Origin: Rhodobacter sp.
Lineage (GTDB): Bacteria; Pseudomonadota; Alphaproteobacteria; Rhodobacterales; Rhodobacteraceae
NCBI GenBank assembly: GCA_020250445.1
Contig: JADCEF010000008.1
Span: 36,697-100,696, forward strand
Reading direction: 5' to 3'
Length of the DNA stretch: 64,000 nucleotides
Made by a program: the position numbers and the translations under genes. The notes under the pieces are model-generated. The model saw only the letters and a program-made list of their open reading frames with translations, was not told the origin of the DNA and did no database searches. Of the stretch, positions 1-10,015 are shown one piece after another. Within the stretch, counting starts at the first letter, position 1; every line of letters starts with the position of its first letter.

Positions 1-5
1 AGCTG

Positions 6-2585
6 GTGTTCGACTGGTGGGGCACGGGCCCCGGTCTGCAGGTGGCCGTGGTGGCCCGCGAAACCCTGGCCGAGGCGGAAGCTTTTGCCACGGCACACCG
101 GCTGAACCCGCTGTCCTTCGTGGCGATTCCGGGGGCAGGGCAATTCGGGGCCGAACCGTGGTTCGGACCGACAGTGCTGTCCGAAAGCCTGCTTGCCCCG
201 GGCGAGAAGGTGGACCGCGACCAGGATCCGGTCCAGATCGCCGGGCATCTGCCGCGCGCGCAAGTGCCTGAAGCAACAGCATCTGCCCGGCAGGCTGACG
301 TTTCGGTCGCCGCGGTGGATGATCCGGGACCGCTGCCTGCCGACGGGATCGCTGCAGAGGAACCGGCCAAGACGATGACGCCGCCGGATGCCGCCTTAGA
401 GGGGCTTGCGCTGTCAGAACCGCCCGATGCTGCGGATGAACCGGCAAAGGCGATGACGCCGCAGGATGCCGCCGCAGAGGCACCTGCGGCGGCAGAACCG
501 CCCGAAACCGGGGCACAGGCAGAATCTGCACCGGCAGCAGGTGATGCCCCCCGGATGGATGCCGGGACGTTGGAATCAGGGGTTGTCCAAGGCCCTGCCC
601 CCGGCACCGCCCCGGTGCAGACCATCGCTGCCGAGGTTACGGCCGACAGAATCCCGGATGAGGCCGAAAGCAGCCCGCCGGTGGAACGCGCCCCGCAGAT
701 CACCCCGGCACTACCTGCGGCAAAGACCGATGCCGTGCGCATGGCCACCGATCCCCGGCCTGGCAGGAAAGCGGTCCCGCTGCCGCGCCCCGGTGCCAGA
801 CCCCCCGCGCAAAAGGAACCGGACGCAGCCCGTATCAGCGGCGCCGGACCGGCGCGGCTGGTCTCCGTTTCGGCGGGCGGCACCTACAGCGCCAGGTCGG
901 TTGCGGCGGGCAGGGACCGGCCGGTCGAAGCGCGCGATGGTCCGGCGCGGACAGGCGCGATGATCACCGCAGCCGGGACTGCGCCGCCGCGCGAACGCAA
1001 ACTGGCGGTCGTAACAAAGCGGGAGCCTGACTCAGGCCCGGACAGCGCGCGTGCCCGGACAGCGGCAAATCCGTCAGTGGCGAAGTTCGGCACTCGGGCC
1101 GTGAGTCGCGGCAGGCCCCGGTTCCTTGGCCTGATCCTGACGGGCATCCTGCTGCTGCTGCTTGTCGCTGTTGCTGCTTGGTCGTCTTACCTCATCGCCT
1201 CGACCCTTGGCGAAGACGAGCCCGCCGTTGCGGTTGCAGCGGTCGAAGCACCGGCACCGCGTTGGGCTGCACTGGCGGCACCCGCCCTGATACGCATTCC
1301 CGCCACGACCCCCGAGGTGCTGGCATATCTGCGCGATCCGGCAGATGTCGCAAATGCCCGGGCTGCAAGGGAAGATACCGGACCGTTTGCCGCATCTTTG
1401 CCCGAATCCGTCGGCGCGACAGCGGAGGCCGTTGCGCTGCCTGTGATTGTGGCGGCAACCATGGTGCATCCGGCCACGACAGCCGTCTACCGGCGCAACC
1501 CGGGCGCGGAACCGCAGGACGAGATTCTGCTTGCAGGGATTGACCCTGTCATTCCGAAAGGCGATGTCGCGGCTCTTGCCGCGCCAGAGACCGCGACCGA
1601 CCCCGCCCCCCCGACGCAACCCGCGCCGCCGCCGTTCGGGACGCGGGATCAGGTTGATGCGGGCAGCCGGATCATGCAAACCTCGGCGGTCAGCGTGACG
1701 CCGGGGGGTGTCCTGATCATGGCCGGTCCGCCGCCGCGCACCCCGCCGCCGCGCCCCGGGGCGACGGTGCAGCCCGTGACCGACGATGCCGGGGGTATAG
1801 CGCCATTGCCTGCAGCCGCTGGCGCTGCGGGCGCTGTGCCGGCGGTCTATGCCGACCCCGCCCTGCAAGATGCAAGGCCCCGCCTGCGCCCGGCAGATCT
1901 GGTGCCGCCTGAAATCGCACTGCCGGATGGTGCAGCAGAGGTGACGGATGCTGCGGCAGGCCCTGTGAGCAGCCTCAGGCCACGCGCCCGCCCGCCCGGG
2001 CTTCTTGCCGCAGAGGCTGTGCCGCAGGCCGACAGCGCCGCCGCTCAGGCGGCCGGGGCATCGCTTGTGGCGATGGCCGGCGGGGGTGCCGCCAGTCCGC
2101 TGGCCATCGCCGTTTCCCGCAAGCCGGCCGCGCGTCCGGCGCAGCCCGATGCCGCCATCGAAGCCGCCGTTTCCGTGGCTGCCGCCGATGCCTCTCTTGT
2201 GCCCGATACGGGAATGCTTGCGCCGGCCGTGCCCGCGCCCGAGCCGCAGCCCGAGCAGGCCGCCAGGCCGGACGCAGATGACCCCGAAGCGGCAGAGATT
2301 GACGAACCCGAGATTGCGTCAGCCGCACCTTCGGTGCCGACGCGCGCGTCTGTCGCCAAACAGGCGACCTACAGGAATTCGATCAACCTGTCGAGGATCA
2401 ATCTGATCGGTGTCTATGGCAGTTCGTCCAACCGCTATGCCATGGTCCGGCAGGCCAATGGCCGCTTCGTCAGGGTCGAGGTCGGTGATCGCGTTGACGG
2501 CGGCCGTGTGGCGGCGATTTCCGAGCGCGAATTACACTACGTCAAGAACGGCACCACGCACAAGCTGGCAATGCCCAAGGGTTGA
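6..2585 (+). CDS. Ala/Pro-rich single-TM protein with small C-terminal GspC/PilP-like domain; probably 5'-truncated by the window edge
   Basis: Long ORF; hydrophobic segment RFLGLILTGILLLLLVAVAAW; low-complexity A/P linker; conserved-looking C-terminus INLIGVYGSSSNRYAMVRQANGRFVRVEVGDRVDGGRVAAI. Frame is open to the window start. Confidence 0.7.
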   Translation: MFDWWGTGPGLQVAVVARETLAEAEAFATAHRLNPLSFVAIPGAGQFGAEPWFGPTVLSESLLAPGEKVDRDQDPVQIAGHLPRAQVPEATASARQADVSVAAVDDPGPLPADGIAAEEPAKTMTPPDAALEGLALSEPPDAADEPAKAMTPQDAAAEAPAAAEPPETGAQAESAPAAGDAPRMDAGTLESGVVQGPAPGTAPVQTIAAEVTADRIPDEAESSPPVERAPQITPALPAAKTDAVRMATDPRPGRKAVPLPRPGARPPAQKEPDAARISGAGPARLVSVSAGGTYSARSVAAGRDRPVEARDGPARTGAMITAAGTAPPRERKLAVVTKREPDSGPDSARARTAANPSVAKFGTRAVSRGRPRFLGLILTGILLLLLVAVAAWSSYLIASTLGEDEPAVAVAAVEAPAPRWAALAAPALIRIPATTPEVLAYLRDPADVANARAAREDTGPFAASLPESVGATAEAVALPVIVAATMVHPATTAVYRRNPGAEPQDEILLAGIDPVIPKGDVAALAAPETATDPAPPTQPAPPPFGTRDQVDAGSRIMQTSAVSVTPGGVLIMAGPPPRTPPPRPGATVQPVTDDAGGIAPLPAAAGAAGAVPAVYADPALQDARPRLRPADLVPPEIALPDGAAEVTDAAAGPVSSLRPRARPPGLLAAEAVPQADSAAAQAAGASLVAMAGGGAASPLAIAVSRKPAARPAQPDAAIEAAVSVAAADASLVPDTGMLAPAVPAPEPQPEQAARPDADDPEAAEIDEPEIASAAPSVPTRASVAKQATYRNSINLSRINLIGVYGSSSNRYAMVRQANGRFVRVEVGDRVDGGRVAAISERELHYVKNGTTHKLAMPKG

Positions 2586-2603
2586 AGCCGGGCTGTGCCG
2601 CCC

Positions 2604-3614
2604 CTATCCGGCGGCCACGCCCGCTTCGGCAAAGGTGGCCATGCCGGAATGACAGGCGACGGCCGCCTGAACCACGCCGATCGCCAGCGCTGCGCCCGAT
2701 CCTTCGCCCAGCCGCAGCCCAAGCGACAGCAGCGGAACCTTGCCCAGCGCCTGCAGCAGGCGTCCATGGGCGCTTTCTGCGCTTTGATGGCCCGCGATGC
2801 AGTGATCCAGCGCGCCCGGCACCTCTGCCTCCAGCACGCCGGCGGCGGCGCAGCAGATGAACCCGTCCAGAATGACCGGAATGCGTTCGGTCCGGGCGCG
2901 GGCAATCGCCCCCGTCATGGCGGCAATCTCGCGCCCGCCAAGGCGGCGCAGCGCCTCCAGCGGGGTGGACCCGGCGTGCAGGGCGATGCCATCGGCGACT
3001 GCTTGCGTCTTCAGCGCCAGACCGGCGTCATCGACACCGGTCCCGCGCCCGGTCCAGTCTGCGGCAGCGCCACCGAACAGGGCACAGGCAAGGGCGGCGG
3101 CAGAGGTGGTGTTGCCGATGCCCATCTCGCCCGTCACCAGAAGATCGGCGGCCGGATCGACCGCGTTCCAGCCTGCGGCGAGGGATGCAACGACTTCGGC
3201 CCCGGTCATCGCCGCCTCTGCGGTGAAATCGGCAACGGGCCGGTCAAGGTCCAGCGCATGCACTTCCATCCGCGCCCCGAAGGTGCGGGCAAGCTGGTTG
3301 ATCGCCGCCCCGCCTGCGCGGAAGTTTGCCACCATCTGCCCTGTGACCTCTGCCGGAAATGCCGAAACCCTGCGCGCGGTGATGCCGTGATTGCCGGCAA
3401 AGACCAGGACCAGGGGGTGATCAATGCGCGGTTGCGCCCGGCCTTGCCAGGCGGCGACCCACTGCGCCACCTCCTCCAGCCGGCCAAGAGAGCCGGCGGG
3501 CTTGGTCAGTACCGCGTCGCGTGCCAGCGCCTGCGCCCGCGCCGCCGCATCCGGTTGGGGAAGCGTTTGCAGAAGGCTGCGAAAGGCGTCAAGGCTGGCA
3601 AAGGGGGCAGGCAT
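2604..3614 (-). CDS. cobT: nicotinate-nucleotide--dimethylbenzimidazole phosphoribosyltransferase
   Basis: 336 aa; [38 protein letters not shown] motifs; divergent from cobS. Confidence 0.95.
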   Translation of the reverse strand: MPAPFASLDAFRSLLQTLPQPDAAARAQALARDAVLTKPAGSLGRLEEVAQWVAAWQGRAQPRIDHPLVLVFAGNHGITARRVSAFPAEVTGQMVANFRAGGAAINQLARTFGARMEVHALDLDRPVADFTAEAAMTGAEVVASLAAGWNAVDPAADLLVTGEMGIGNTTSAAALACALFGGAAADWTGRGTGVDDAGLALKTQAVADGIALHAGSTPLEALRRLGGREIAAMTGAIARARTERIPVILDGFICCAAAGVLEAEVPGALDHCIAGHQSAESAHGRLLQALGKVPLLSLGLRLGEGSGAALAIGVVQAAVACHSGMATFAEAGVAAG

Positions 3615-3695
3615 GACGATATCCCTGATTGTGTTCCGGCGCGGGCCTGATTAGCGGTTGGCGGCGGCGGGGACCAGCACGGAAGGGGCATTCCT

Positions 3696-4469
3696 GTGAC
3701 AAGGCGCGACAGTTGGCGGCCGCAGGTCTTTGATGTTCTTGCCGCGCTCGGGCTGCTGACCCGCCTGCCGCTGGATCTGGACGGCGCGCGGGCACAGGCG
3801 CGGGGCGCAGCGGCGGCCTGGGCCTGGCCGCTTGCCGGGGTGGCCGTGGGCCTGCTTGGTGCCGCATCGGGCGGGCTTGCGCTGTGGCTGGGTGTGGCAC
3901 CGGGGGCGGCGGCGGCAATTGCGATTGCCGCCCAGATCTTTGTGACGGGTGCCCTGCATGAGGACGGCCTTGCCGACAGCGCCGACGGACTGTGGGGCGG
4001 ATGGAACAAAGAGCGGCGGCTGGCAATCATGAAGGACAGCCGGATCGGAACCTTTGGGGTGCTGGCGCTTGTGCTGGTGACGCTGCTGCGCTGGGTGGCA
4101 CTGGCCGGGCTGTTTGCCGCCGGCACGCCCTGGGGCGCGCTGGCAGCGGCGGGGGCGCTGTCGCGCGTGCCGATGGCGGTGCTGACGGCAGCCCTGCCCA
4201 ATGCGCGCGGATCAGGCCTGGCACACAGCGTCGGTCGCCCCGAAGGGGCGGTTGTTGCCCTGTCCTGCGCCACGGGCCTGATGTGCGGGTTTCTTTCCCT
4301 GGGACCCGCGGCGTTCGGCGCCGCCTTTTGGGTGGGGGGTGTATGCCTTGCCGTCGGCCTTGTGGCCCGGGCCAAAATTGGCGGTCAGACCGGCGACATT
4401 CTGGGCGCATCGCAGCAGATATCCGAGGCCGTCGTGCTGACCCTGATTGCGGCAAGCCTTCGGCCATGA
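3696..4469 (+). CDS. cobS: adenosylcobinamide-GDP ribazoletransferase
   Basis: 257 aa membrane protein; LLTRLPLDLDGA, GALHEDGLADSADGLWGG, RLAIMKDSRIGTFG motifs. Confidence 0.95.
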   Translation: MTRRDSWRPQVFDVLAALGLLTRLPLDLDGARAQARGAAAAWAWPLAGVAVGLLGAASGGLALWLGVAPGAAAAIAIAAQIFVTGALHEDGLADSADGLWGGWNKERRLAIMKDSRIGTFGVLALVLVTLLRWVALAGLFAAGTPWGALAAAGALSRVPMAVLTAALPNARGSGLAHSVGRPEGAVVALSCATGLMCGFLSLGPAAFGAAFWVGGVCLAVGLVARAKIGGQTGDILGASQQISEAVVLTLIAASLRP

Positions 4470-4499
4470 AAAAACCGCAGCGGCAAGGCTGCGGCTTTT
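4469..4499. terminator. hairpin between convergent cobS and carD
   Basis: aaaaaaCCGCAGcggcaaggCTGCGGctttt: 6-bp stem with A tract on one side and T tract on the other. Confidence 0.6.
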
Positions 4500-4518
4500 C
4501 CCACTTGCATCAGATCAA

Positions 4519-5028
4519 TCAGGCGGCGCGCGATACCAGGACATCGTCCACGGTCTTGGCGGCCCCGGCCTCGTCCACACCGCTGACGGCGGCCACCTCG
4601 CGGGTCAGGCGTTCCAGGGCGGCCTCGTAAAGCTGACGCTCGGAATAGCTTTGCTCGCGCTGGTCATCGGTGCGGTGCAGGTCACGGACCACTTCCGCGA
4701 TCGACAGCAGGTCGCCCGAATTGATCTTCTGTTCATATTCCTGCGCCCGGCGCGACCACATCGCACGCTTGACCTTGGCCCTGCCCTTGAGGGTATCCAG
4801 CGCCTTGGTCACGACATCGGGCGACGAAAGCTGACGCATGCCGATTTCGGTTGCCTTGTGGGTGGGCACCCGCAGGGTCATCTTGTCCTTTTCAAAAGAG
4901 ATGACGAAAAGTTCCAGGGTCAGTCCCGCGATCTCCTGTTCTTCGATCGAAATGATCCGGCCGACGCCATGCGCCGGGTAAACCACGAATTCGTTCGGGC
5001 GGAATTCAGCTTTCTTGGACTTGGTCAT
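4519..5028 (-). CDS. CarD family transcriptional regulator
   Basis: 169 aa; FRPNEFVVYPAHGVGRIISIEEQEIAG N-terminus, MWSRRAQEYEQKINSGD. Confidence 0.93.
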   Translation of the reverse strand: MTKSKKAEFRPNEFVVYPAHGVGRIISIEEQEIAGLTLELFVISFEKDKMTLRVPTHKATEIGMRQLSSPDVVTKALDTLKGRAKVKRAMWSRRAQEYEQKINSGDLLSIAEVVRDLHRTDDQREQSYSERQLYEAALERLTREVAAVSGVDEAGAAKTVDDVLVSRAA

Positions 5029-5321
5029 TCAGGTCGCTTCCTAAAGGGCACATCCATCATCCGACGACAATTTCCCTTGCCGGGGCTGCGCGCCCCGGTG
5101 AAAGAGAATATGGCAGTCGCAGGAAATCCTGCCCCCGGAGCCGCCGGTCCAAGGCCAGTGTCAGGCTTTCGTGCACGTTTATCTGGGATATATAGCACGG
5201 ATTCGCCCGGATTCCAACGGTGCCAGACCGCCATAAACAGCGGAATCCCGCAGGAAAGTTCCACGGATTAAGGATTTCTTGCATCCGGGCCCGGTTGCCG
5301 CGCGAATCGCCTGCACAGACG

Positions 5322-5660
5322 TCAGCCGCCCAGCCCGGGTGCCTCGGAAAAGTGTGTCTCAAGCTTGCCGGGCTTGCCGTCCATCGCATCGGCGCCGGGC
5401 AGGGGGTCTTTGCGCGTCACGATGACAGGCCAAGCTTCGGAATACTTGCGGTTGAACGCAACCCATCTTTCCGTGTCCGGCTCCGTATCCGGCCGGATGG
5501 CGTCCGGCGGACATTCCGGTTCGCACACGCCACAGTCGATGCATTCATCCGGATGAATGACGAGCATGTTCTCGCCCTCGTAAAAGCAGTCGACCGGGCA
5601 AACCTCGACACAGTCGGTATACTTGCAGGCGATGCAGTTGTCCGTCACCACATAAGTCAT
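5322..5660 (-). CDS. fdxA: ferredoxin (3Fe-4S/4Fe-4S, FdxA type)
   Basis: [51 protein letters not shown]; start trimmed from ORF start 5687. Confidence 0.95.
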   Translation of the reverse strand: MTYVVTDNCIACKYTDCVEVCPVDCFYEGENMLVIHPDECIDCGVCEPECPPDAIRPDTEPDTERWVAFNRKYSEAWPVIVTRKDPLPGADAMDGKPGKLETHFSEAPGLGG

Positions 5661-5714
5661 CGCAGGCCCAGGCTCCCTCGCAGTCACCGCGCTTTGCTAG
5701 AGCAGGTTTCTGCA

Positions 5715-6017
5715 TCATTCAAGCGGTGACGATGCCGCAACGTGTGGCAGATCAAGGTCAAGGTACAACTTCTGCGCCTCGGGGGCGGAGCCGCGCCGGG
5801 GCGCGGTCTGCAGGATGCGGATCAGCCGGATTGCGGCCCCCTGCGGAAAGGTCAGCGTATCGCCCGCGCCAACGGCATGGGCGGGCTTTGCCGTGCGCGT
5901 TCCATTCACGCGGACATGGCCTGCGGCAACCTCGGCGGTGGCAAGGCTGCGTGTCCTGAAAAAACGCGCGTGCCACAGCCATTTGTCCAGCCGGACGGTC
6001 ACGCGCGGGCCGGTCAC
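5715..6017 (-). CDS. RNA-binding S4 domain protein (HslR-like)
   Basis: VRLDKWLWHARFFRTRSLATAEVAAGHVRVNG. Confidence 0.92.
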   Translation of the reverse strand: MTGPRVTVRLDKWLWHARFFRTRSLATAEVAAGHVRVNGTRTAKPAHAVGAGDTLTFPQGAAIRLIRILQTAPRRGSAPEAQKLYLDLDLPHVAASSPLE

Positions 6018-6032
6018 GCCACCCGCCCCCGG

Positions 6033-9000
6033 TCAGATCCGGGTCCTGAGTGCCGCAAGAACGGCAAAGGGGCTGTCCGGATCAACCTTCTGCTCGCGCG
6101 GGGGGCGCGCCTCGAACACCTTGGGCTGGGCGTCGCGCGGGCGATCAGAACGTTCGGGGCGGTCGGGGCGGTCGTCCCGGTCAGCGGGCTTGCCGCCTTT
6201 TGGCCTGGGCTTGCCCTTGAAACCGTCGCCACGCCCGCGCGGGCCGTCCTTCTGCCGCTCGCCGCCCCCGGGACGGTCATTGCGGGGGCGGTCTGGGCGT
6301 GACGGGCGATCCCCCGCCGTGGCCGGTGCCGCCGCATCTTCCTGCGCCGTCGCCGGTGCCGGGGCGGCGGACTTCGGGCCATGTCCGCGCGCTTCCGGGC
6401 GCGCGCGCCGGGGGCCACGGCTTTCGCCGCCGCGCGCGCGCGGTGCCCAGACGAAGGTGTAGAAGCTTTCCATTTCCACCGCCGTTGCCGGGGCGGCATC
6501 TGCCTTACCGGGGGGCGGCGCAGCATCAGGCGCGGGAACATCTGCCCCGGCCCCATGCGGGGCCGTCGGCCCGGCGTCTGCCGCAGGCGGTGCGGCACCT
6601 GCATCGGGACCCGCAGGATCGGGCGCAACCCCTGCGGCACCTTCGGCAGGCACATCCGCAGCAGCCGAGGGTGCGGGCACCGCAGCGGCCGCCTCGGGCC
6701 TGACTTTCGGTCGTTCCGACCTGTCGCCGCGATAGCCAAGCCCCGCCATCAGATCGGCGAACTGATCCAGGGTCATGCCGGTGATCGACAGCATCTCGGG
6801 TGTCGCCTCAAACCCTGCGCGGCTGTCCTTTGCGCGCAGCAGGTCTGCCAGCCGTTCCAGCATGTCGATCCGGATCGCGCGGCTGCCCGCCGGGTGATAG
6901 CCCGCCAGCGTGTAGTGAGTCTTCGGAACCTCTGTCAGGTAAGGGATCGTCACCAGGCCGGGCGGCGGGCTTTCGGGAAACTCGTGCAGCCCCTTCGCCA
7001 GCGACCACAGCACCAGGCGCAGCCGCGTCGGCGCGGGCTTGAGCAGCGGCGGCAGGAAAATCGTGAACTGGCCAAAGCGCACGCCATGCCGGCGCAGAAC
7101 CGCGCGCATTTCCTGGTCAAGCGATTTCACATCACCCGCCACCTCATCGCGCGGCAAGATGCCCATGCCTTCGACAAGACGGAAGGCAAGACCACGGGCC
7201 AGACCCTGGATGGAATCGTCCCGGCCCATCGCCAGAAGCGGTTCGAACTGTGTGGCCACCTTGCGGTCGATGAAATGCTGCAGGCGGCGACGAACCTTGT
7301 CGGCCACGTCGAACCCGGCCTCTTCATCGACAAAGGCTTCGACCTGCGGCTTCATCGCTTCGGCCCCGGCAATCAGCTTGCCCACGACCGAGGACCCCCA
7401 CATCAGGCCGCCCTGTTCGGTGAAATCAAGCTCGGTATCCGGCGCGTTGTAAAAGCGGTCTGCGCGCAGATGGAATTCCGGTTTCAGCGCCTCGTAGGCC
7501 GCCTGACGCAGTGTGCGCGCCCCGTCGGGCGAGGCCGACGCATCCTGACGAAAACGGAACCCTTCCAGACGGCCCGCGAATTCGCCTTCCACCGCCACTT
7601 CGCCCTTGTCGTTCACCTCGGCCACAAGGCTCTCCTTCTGTTTCAACCGGCGCAAGAGCACACTGGTGCGCCGGTCTACAAATCTTTGGGTCAGGCGGGC
7701 GTGCAGCGCGTCCGACAAGCGGTCTTCTACCGCGCGGGTCCCGTCACGCCAATGGCTTTCATCAGCGACCCATCCCTTGCGCTGCGCGACATATGTCCAG
7801 GTGCGGATATAGGCCAGACGTTTCGAAAGGGCGTCGATATCGCCGTCGGTCTTGTCGATGCGGGCGATGTTTGCGGCAAACCAGTCGGTCGGCACCTGCC
7901 CCTTGTCGGCAAGAAAGCCGAAGATGCGCGCAAGCAGCCCCGCATGTTCGCCTTCGGAAATTGACCGGAAGTCGGGAATGCGGCAGACATCCCACAGCAG
8001 CCGTACCGTCTGGGGGCCGCGCAGCCTGTCGCGGATCTCGGGCATCGCGGACAGGGCTTTCAGCGCCAGCACATCATCGCTGTCACGCGCCCGCGTCAGC
8101 CAGTCGTTCGAAGTGGGTGCCTCAAGGCTGCCGATCAGCCGCTCGGGCGTGCCGAAATCCGGGACATCGTTGCGCCAGTGCAGTTTCCTGACCGGTGCGA
8201 AGCGGTGGTTTTCGATGGCATCGATCAGCTCTTCGTCAAAGGGGCGCGCCTCGCCCGTGACACCGAAAGACCCGTTGTCGGTATGCCGCCCCGCCCGGCC
8301 GGCGATCTGGCCGATCTCGTGGGGGAACAGCGGGCGCATGCGGCGGCCGTCAAACTTGGCCGTCGCGGCAAAGGCGACGTGCCGGATATCCAGATTAAGC
8401 CCCATGCCGATGGCATCGGTGGCCACCAGATAGTCGACATCCCCGTTCTGATAAAGCGCCACCTGAGCATTGCGGGTGCGCGGCGAAAGCGCCCCCATGA
8501 CCACGGCGCAACCGCCCTTCTGGCGGCGGATCAGTTCGGCGATCGCATAGACATTCTCAACCGAAAAGCCGACGATCGCACTGCGCGGCGGCATGCGGCT
8601 TATCTTTTTTGAACCTGCCCAGCTGAGGTGCGACAAACGGTCCCGTTTGACGAAGGTCGCGTTCGGGACCAGCGCCGCAATCGCGCCGCGCATCGACTCG
8701 GACCCTAGAAACAGCGTCTCGTGCAGCCCGCGCGCCTTCAGCAGGCGGTTGGTAAAGACATGGCCCCGCTCGGGGTCTGCGCAAAGCTGTATCTCGTCGA
8801 TGGCGACGAAATCCGCCCCGATTTCCAGCGGCATCGCCTCGACGGTGCAGACCCAGTACTGGGTGCGGTCGGGGACGATGCGTTCTTCGCCGGTGACCAG
8901 CGCCACCACAGACGGCCCGCGCGCCACGACGATGCGGTCATAGACCTCACGCGCAAGCAGACGCAGCGGCAGGCCGATCACCCCGGTGCGGTGCGCCAGC

Positions 9001-9077
9001 ATCCGTTCGATGGCATAATGAGTCTTGCCCGTATTCGTCGGGCCAAGGACCGCGACGACCCTCGCTGATGCGCGCAT
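6033..9077 (-). CDS. SUV3-like DEAD/DEAH RNA helicase with long disordered basic C-terminal tail
   Basis: LGPTNTGKTHYAIERML, AIDEIQLCADPERGHVFTNRLL, GSESMRGAI, QIAGRAGRH; last ~200 aa A/P/R/K/G-rich. Confidence 0.92.
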   Translation of the reverse strand: MRASARVVAVLGPTNTGKTHYAIERMLAHRTGVIGLPLRLLAREVYDRIVVARGPSVVALVTGEERIVPDRTQYWVCTVEAMPLEIGADFVAIDEIQLCADPERGHVFTNRLLKARGLHETLFLGSESMRGAIAALVPNATFVKRDRLSHLSWAGSKKISRMPPRSAIVGFSVENVYAIAELIRRQKGGCAVVMGALSPRTRNAQVALYQNGDVDYLVATDAIGMGLNLDIRHVAFAATAKFDGRRMRPLFPHEIGQIAGRAGRHTDNGSFGVTGEARPFDEELIDAIENHRFAPVRKLHWRNDVPDFGTPERLIGSLEAPTSNDWLTRARDSDDVLALKALSAMPEIRDRLRGPQTVRLLWDVCRIPDFRSISEGEHAGLLARIFGFLADKGQVPTDWFAANIARIDKTDGDIDALSKRLAYIRTWTYVAQRKGWVADESHWRDGTRAVEDRLSDALHARLTQRFVDRRTSVLLRRLKQKESLVAEVNDKGEVAVEGEFAGRLEGFRFRQDASASPDGARTLRQAAYEALKPEFHLRADRFYNAPDTELDFTEQGGLMWGSSVVGKLIAGAEAMKPQVEAFVDEEAGFDVADKVRRRLQHFIDRKVATQFEPLLAMGRDDSIQGLARGLAFRLVEGMGILPRDEVAGDVKSLDQEMRAVLRRHGVRFGQFTIFLPPLLKPAPTRLRLVLWSLAKGLHEFPESPPPGLVTIPYLTEVPKTHYTLAGYHPAGSRAIRIDMLERLADLLRAKDSRAGFEATPEMLSITGMTLDQFADLMAGLGYRGDRSERPKVRPEAAAAVPAPSAAADVPAEGAAGVAPDPAGPDAGAAPPAADAGPTAPHGAGADVPAPDAAPPPGKADAAPATAVEMESFYTFVWAPRARGGESRGPRRARPEARGHGPKSAAPAPATAQEDAAAPATAGDRPSRPDRPRNDRPGGGERQKDGPRGRGDGFKGKPRPKGGKPADRDDRPDRPERSDRPRDAQPKVFEARPPREQKVDPDSPFAVLAALRTRI

Positions 9078-9095
9078 GGGCCTGGTGCCTGTTCG

Positions 9096-9656
9096 TTAAA
9101 GTTCCTGCCCGGCCGCTTCGGCCTGAAGCCGTTCCACCGATGCTTTTACGCCCTGAAGCTGGGGATGTATAGCAAGAGCCGCCTTATAGGCGGCAAGGGC
9201 ACCTTCGTTGTCGCCAAGCTCTTCAAGGATCATCCCAAGCCCCGACAAAGCCCCGAAGTGACGGGGATTGAGGGTCAGCGTCTTGCCGATATCCGTGATC
9301 GAGGGGCCGTATTCCCCCGCCTGGAAATAGGCGGTTGCCAGCGCGTTCCAGCCTTCCGCAAAGTCAGGCGCATGGTCTGTCAGGGCGGTCAGATGTTCGA
9401 TGGCAGCCTGCGGATCGCCCTCGCGCAGGGCGGTGCGGCCGCGTTCCAGCAAAAGGTCCATTGCTGCAGAGCCGGATTTGGACCATTCCGCCACGATTTC
9501 CCGTTCGATCCGCTGTGCCGAGGCTTCATCAGCCGTCGACAGCGCGATGAACAGCTCGTCCAGCTTTGGTGTCTGCGCCACCGACGGGCCGCAAAGCGGC
9601 ACGATCAGCAAAAATGCCGCAACGATCCGATTGCAGAGCCATGTTCGCGCTTTCAT
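9096..9656 (-). CDS. tetratricopeptide repeat protein with N-terminal signal
   Basis: PDFAEGWNALATAYFQAGEYGPSITDIGKTLTLNPRHFGALSGLGMILEELGDNEGALAAYKAALAIHP. Confidence 0.88.
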   Translation of the reverse strand: MKARTWLCNRIVAAFLLIVPLCGPSVAQTPKLDELFIALSTADEASAQRIEREIVAEWSKSGSAAMDLLLERGRTALREGDPQAAIEHLTALTDHAPDFAEGWNALATAYFQAGEYGPSITDIGKTLTLNPRHFGALSGLGMILEELGDNEGALAAYKAALAIHPQLQGVKASVERLQAEAAGQEL

Positions 9657-9723
9657 AACGTCGCCACTCTAGCGCACGGCGGGAGAAGGTCCATATCCCG
9701 CACAATCACAATCGGAGGATCGC

Positions 9724-10011
9724 ATGAGCAGTGTCATCAAGGCCGCCGTGGCCGCGTTGCAGGAAAAGGTGCCGAACGGGTTCGACGGTGTCGTCAAGTT
9801 CGTGGTGGCCGGAGAGGGCGCGATCATCATCGACCGGACCGGGGTGCGCGCCGCCGATGAAGAGGCGGGCGTGACGCTGACCGCCGACGCCGCCGTGTTC
9901 AAGGCCATTCTTGACGGGAACATGAACCCGATGACCGCCTTCATGAGCGGGAAGCTGGCTGTGGACGGATCGATGGCGCTGGCGATGAAACTCGGCTCGG
10001 TGCTGTCGTGA
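9724..10011 (+). CDS. SCP2 sterol-binding domain protein
   Basis: 95 aa; FDGVVKFVVAGEGAIIID, KAILDGNMNPMTAFMSGKLAVDGSMALAMKLGSVL. Confidence 0.92.
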   Translation: MSSVIKAAVAALQEKVPNGFDGVVKFVVAGEGAIIIDRTGVRAADEEAGVTLTADAAVFKAILDGNMNPMTAFMSGKLAVDGSMALAMKLGSVLS

Positions 10012-10015
10012 TGTC

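Noticed and set aside
3615-3695. Possible cobalamin riboswitch between cobT and cobS
   Set aside because: The spacer is only 81 bp and no B12-box-like sequence was seen; too short for a cobalamin riboswitch.
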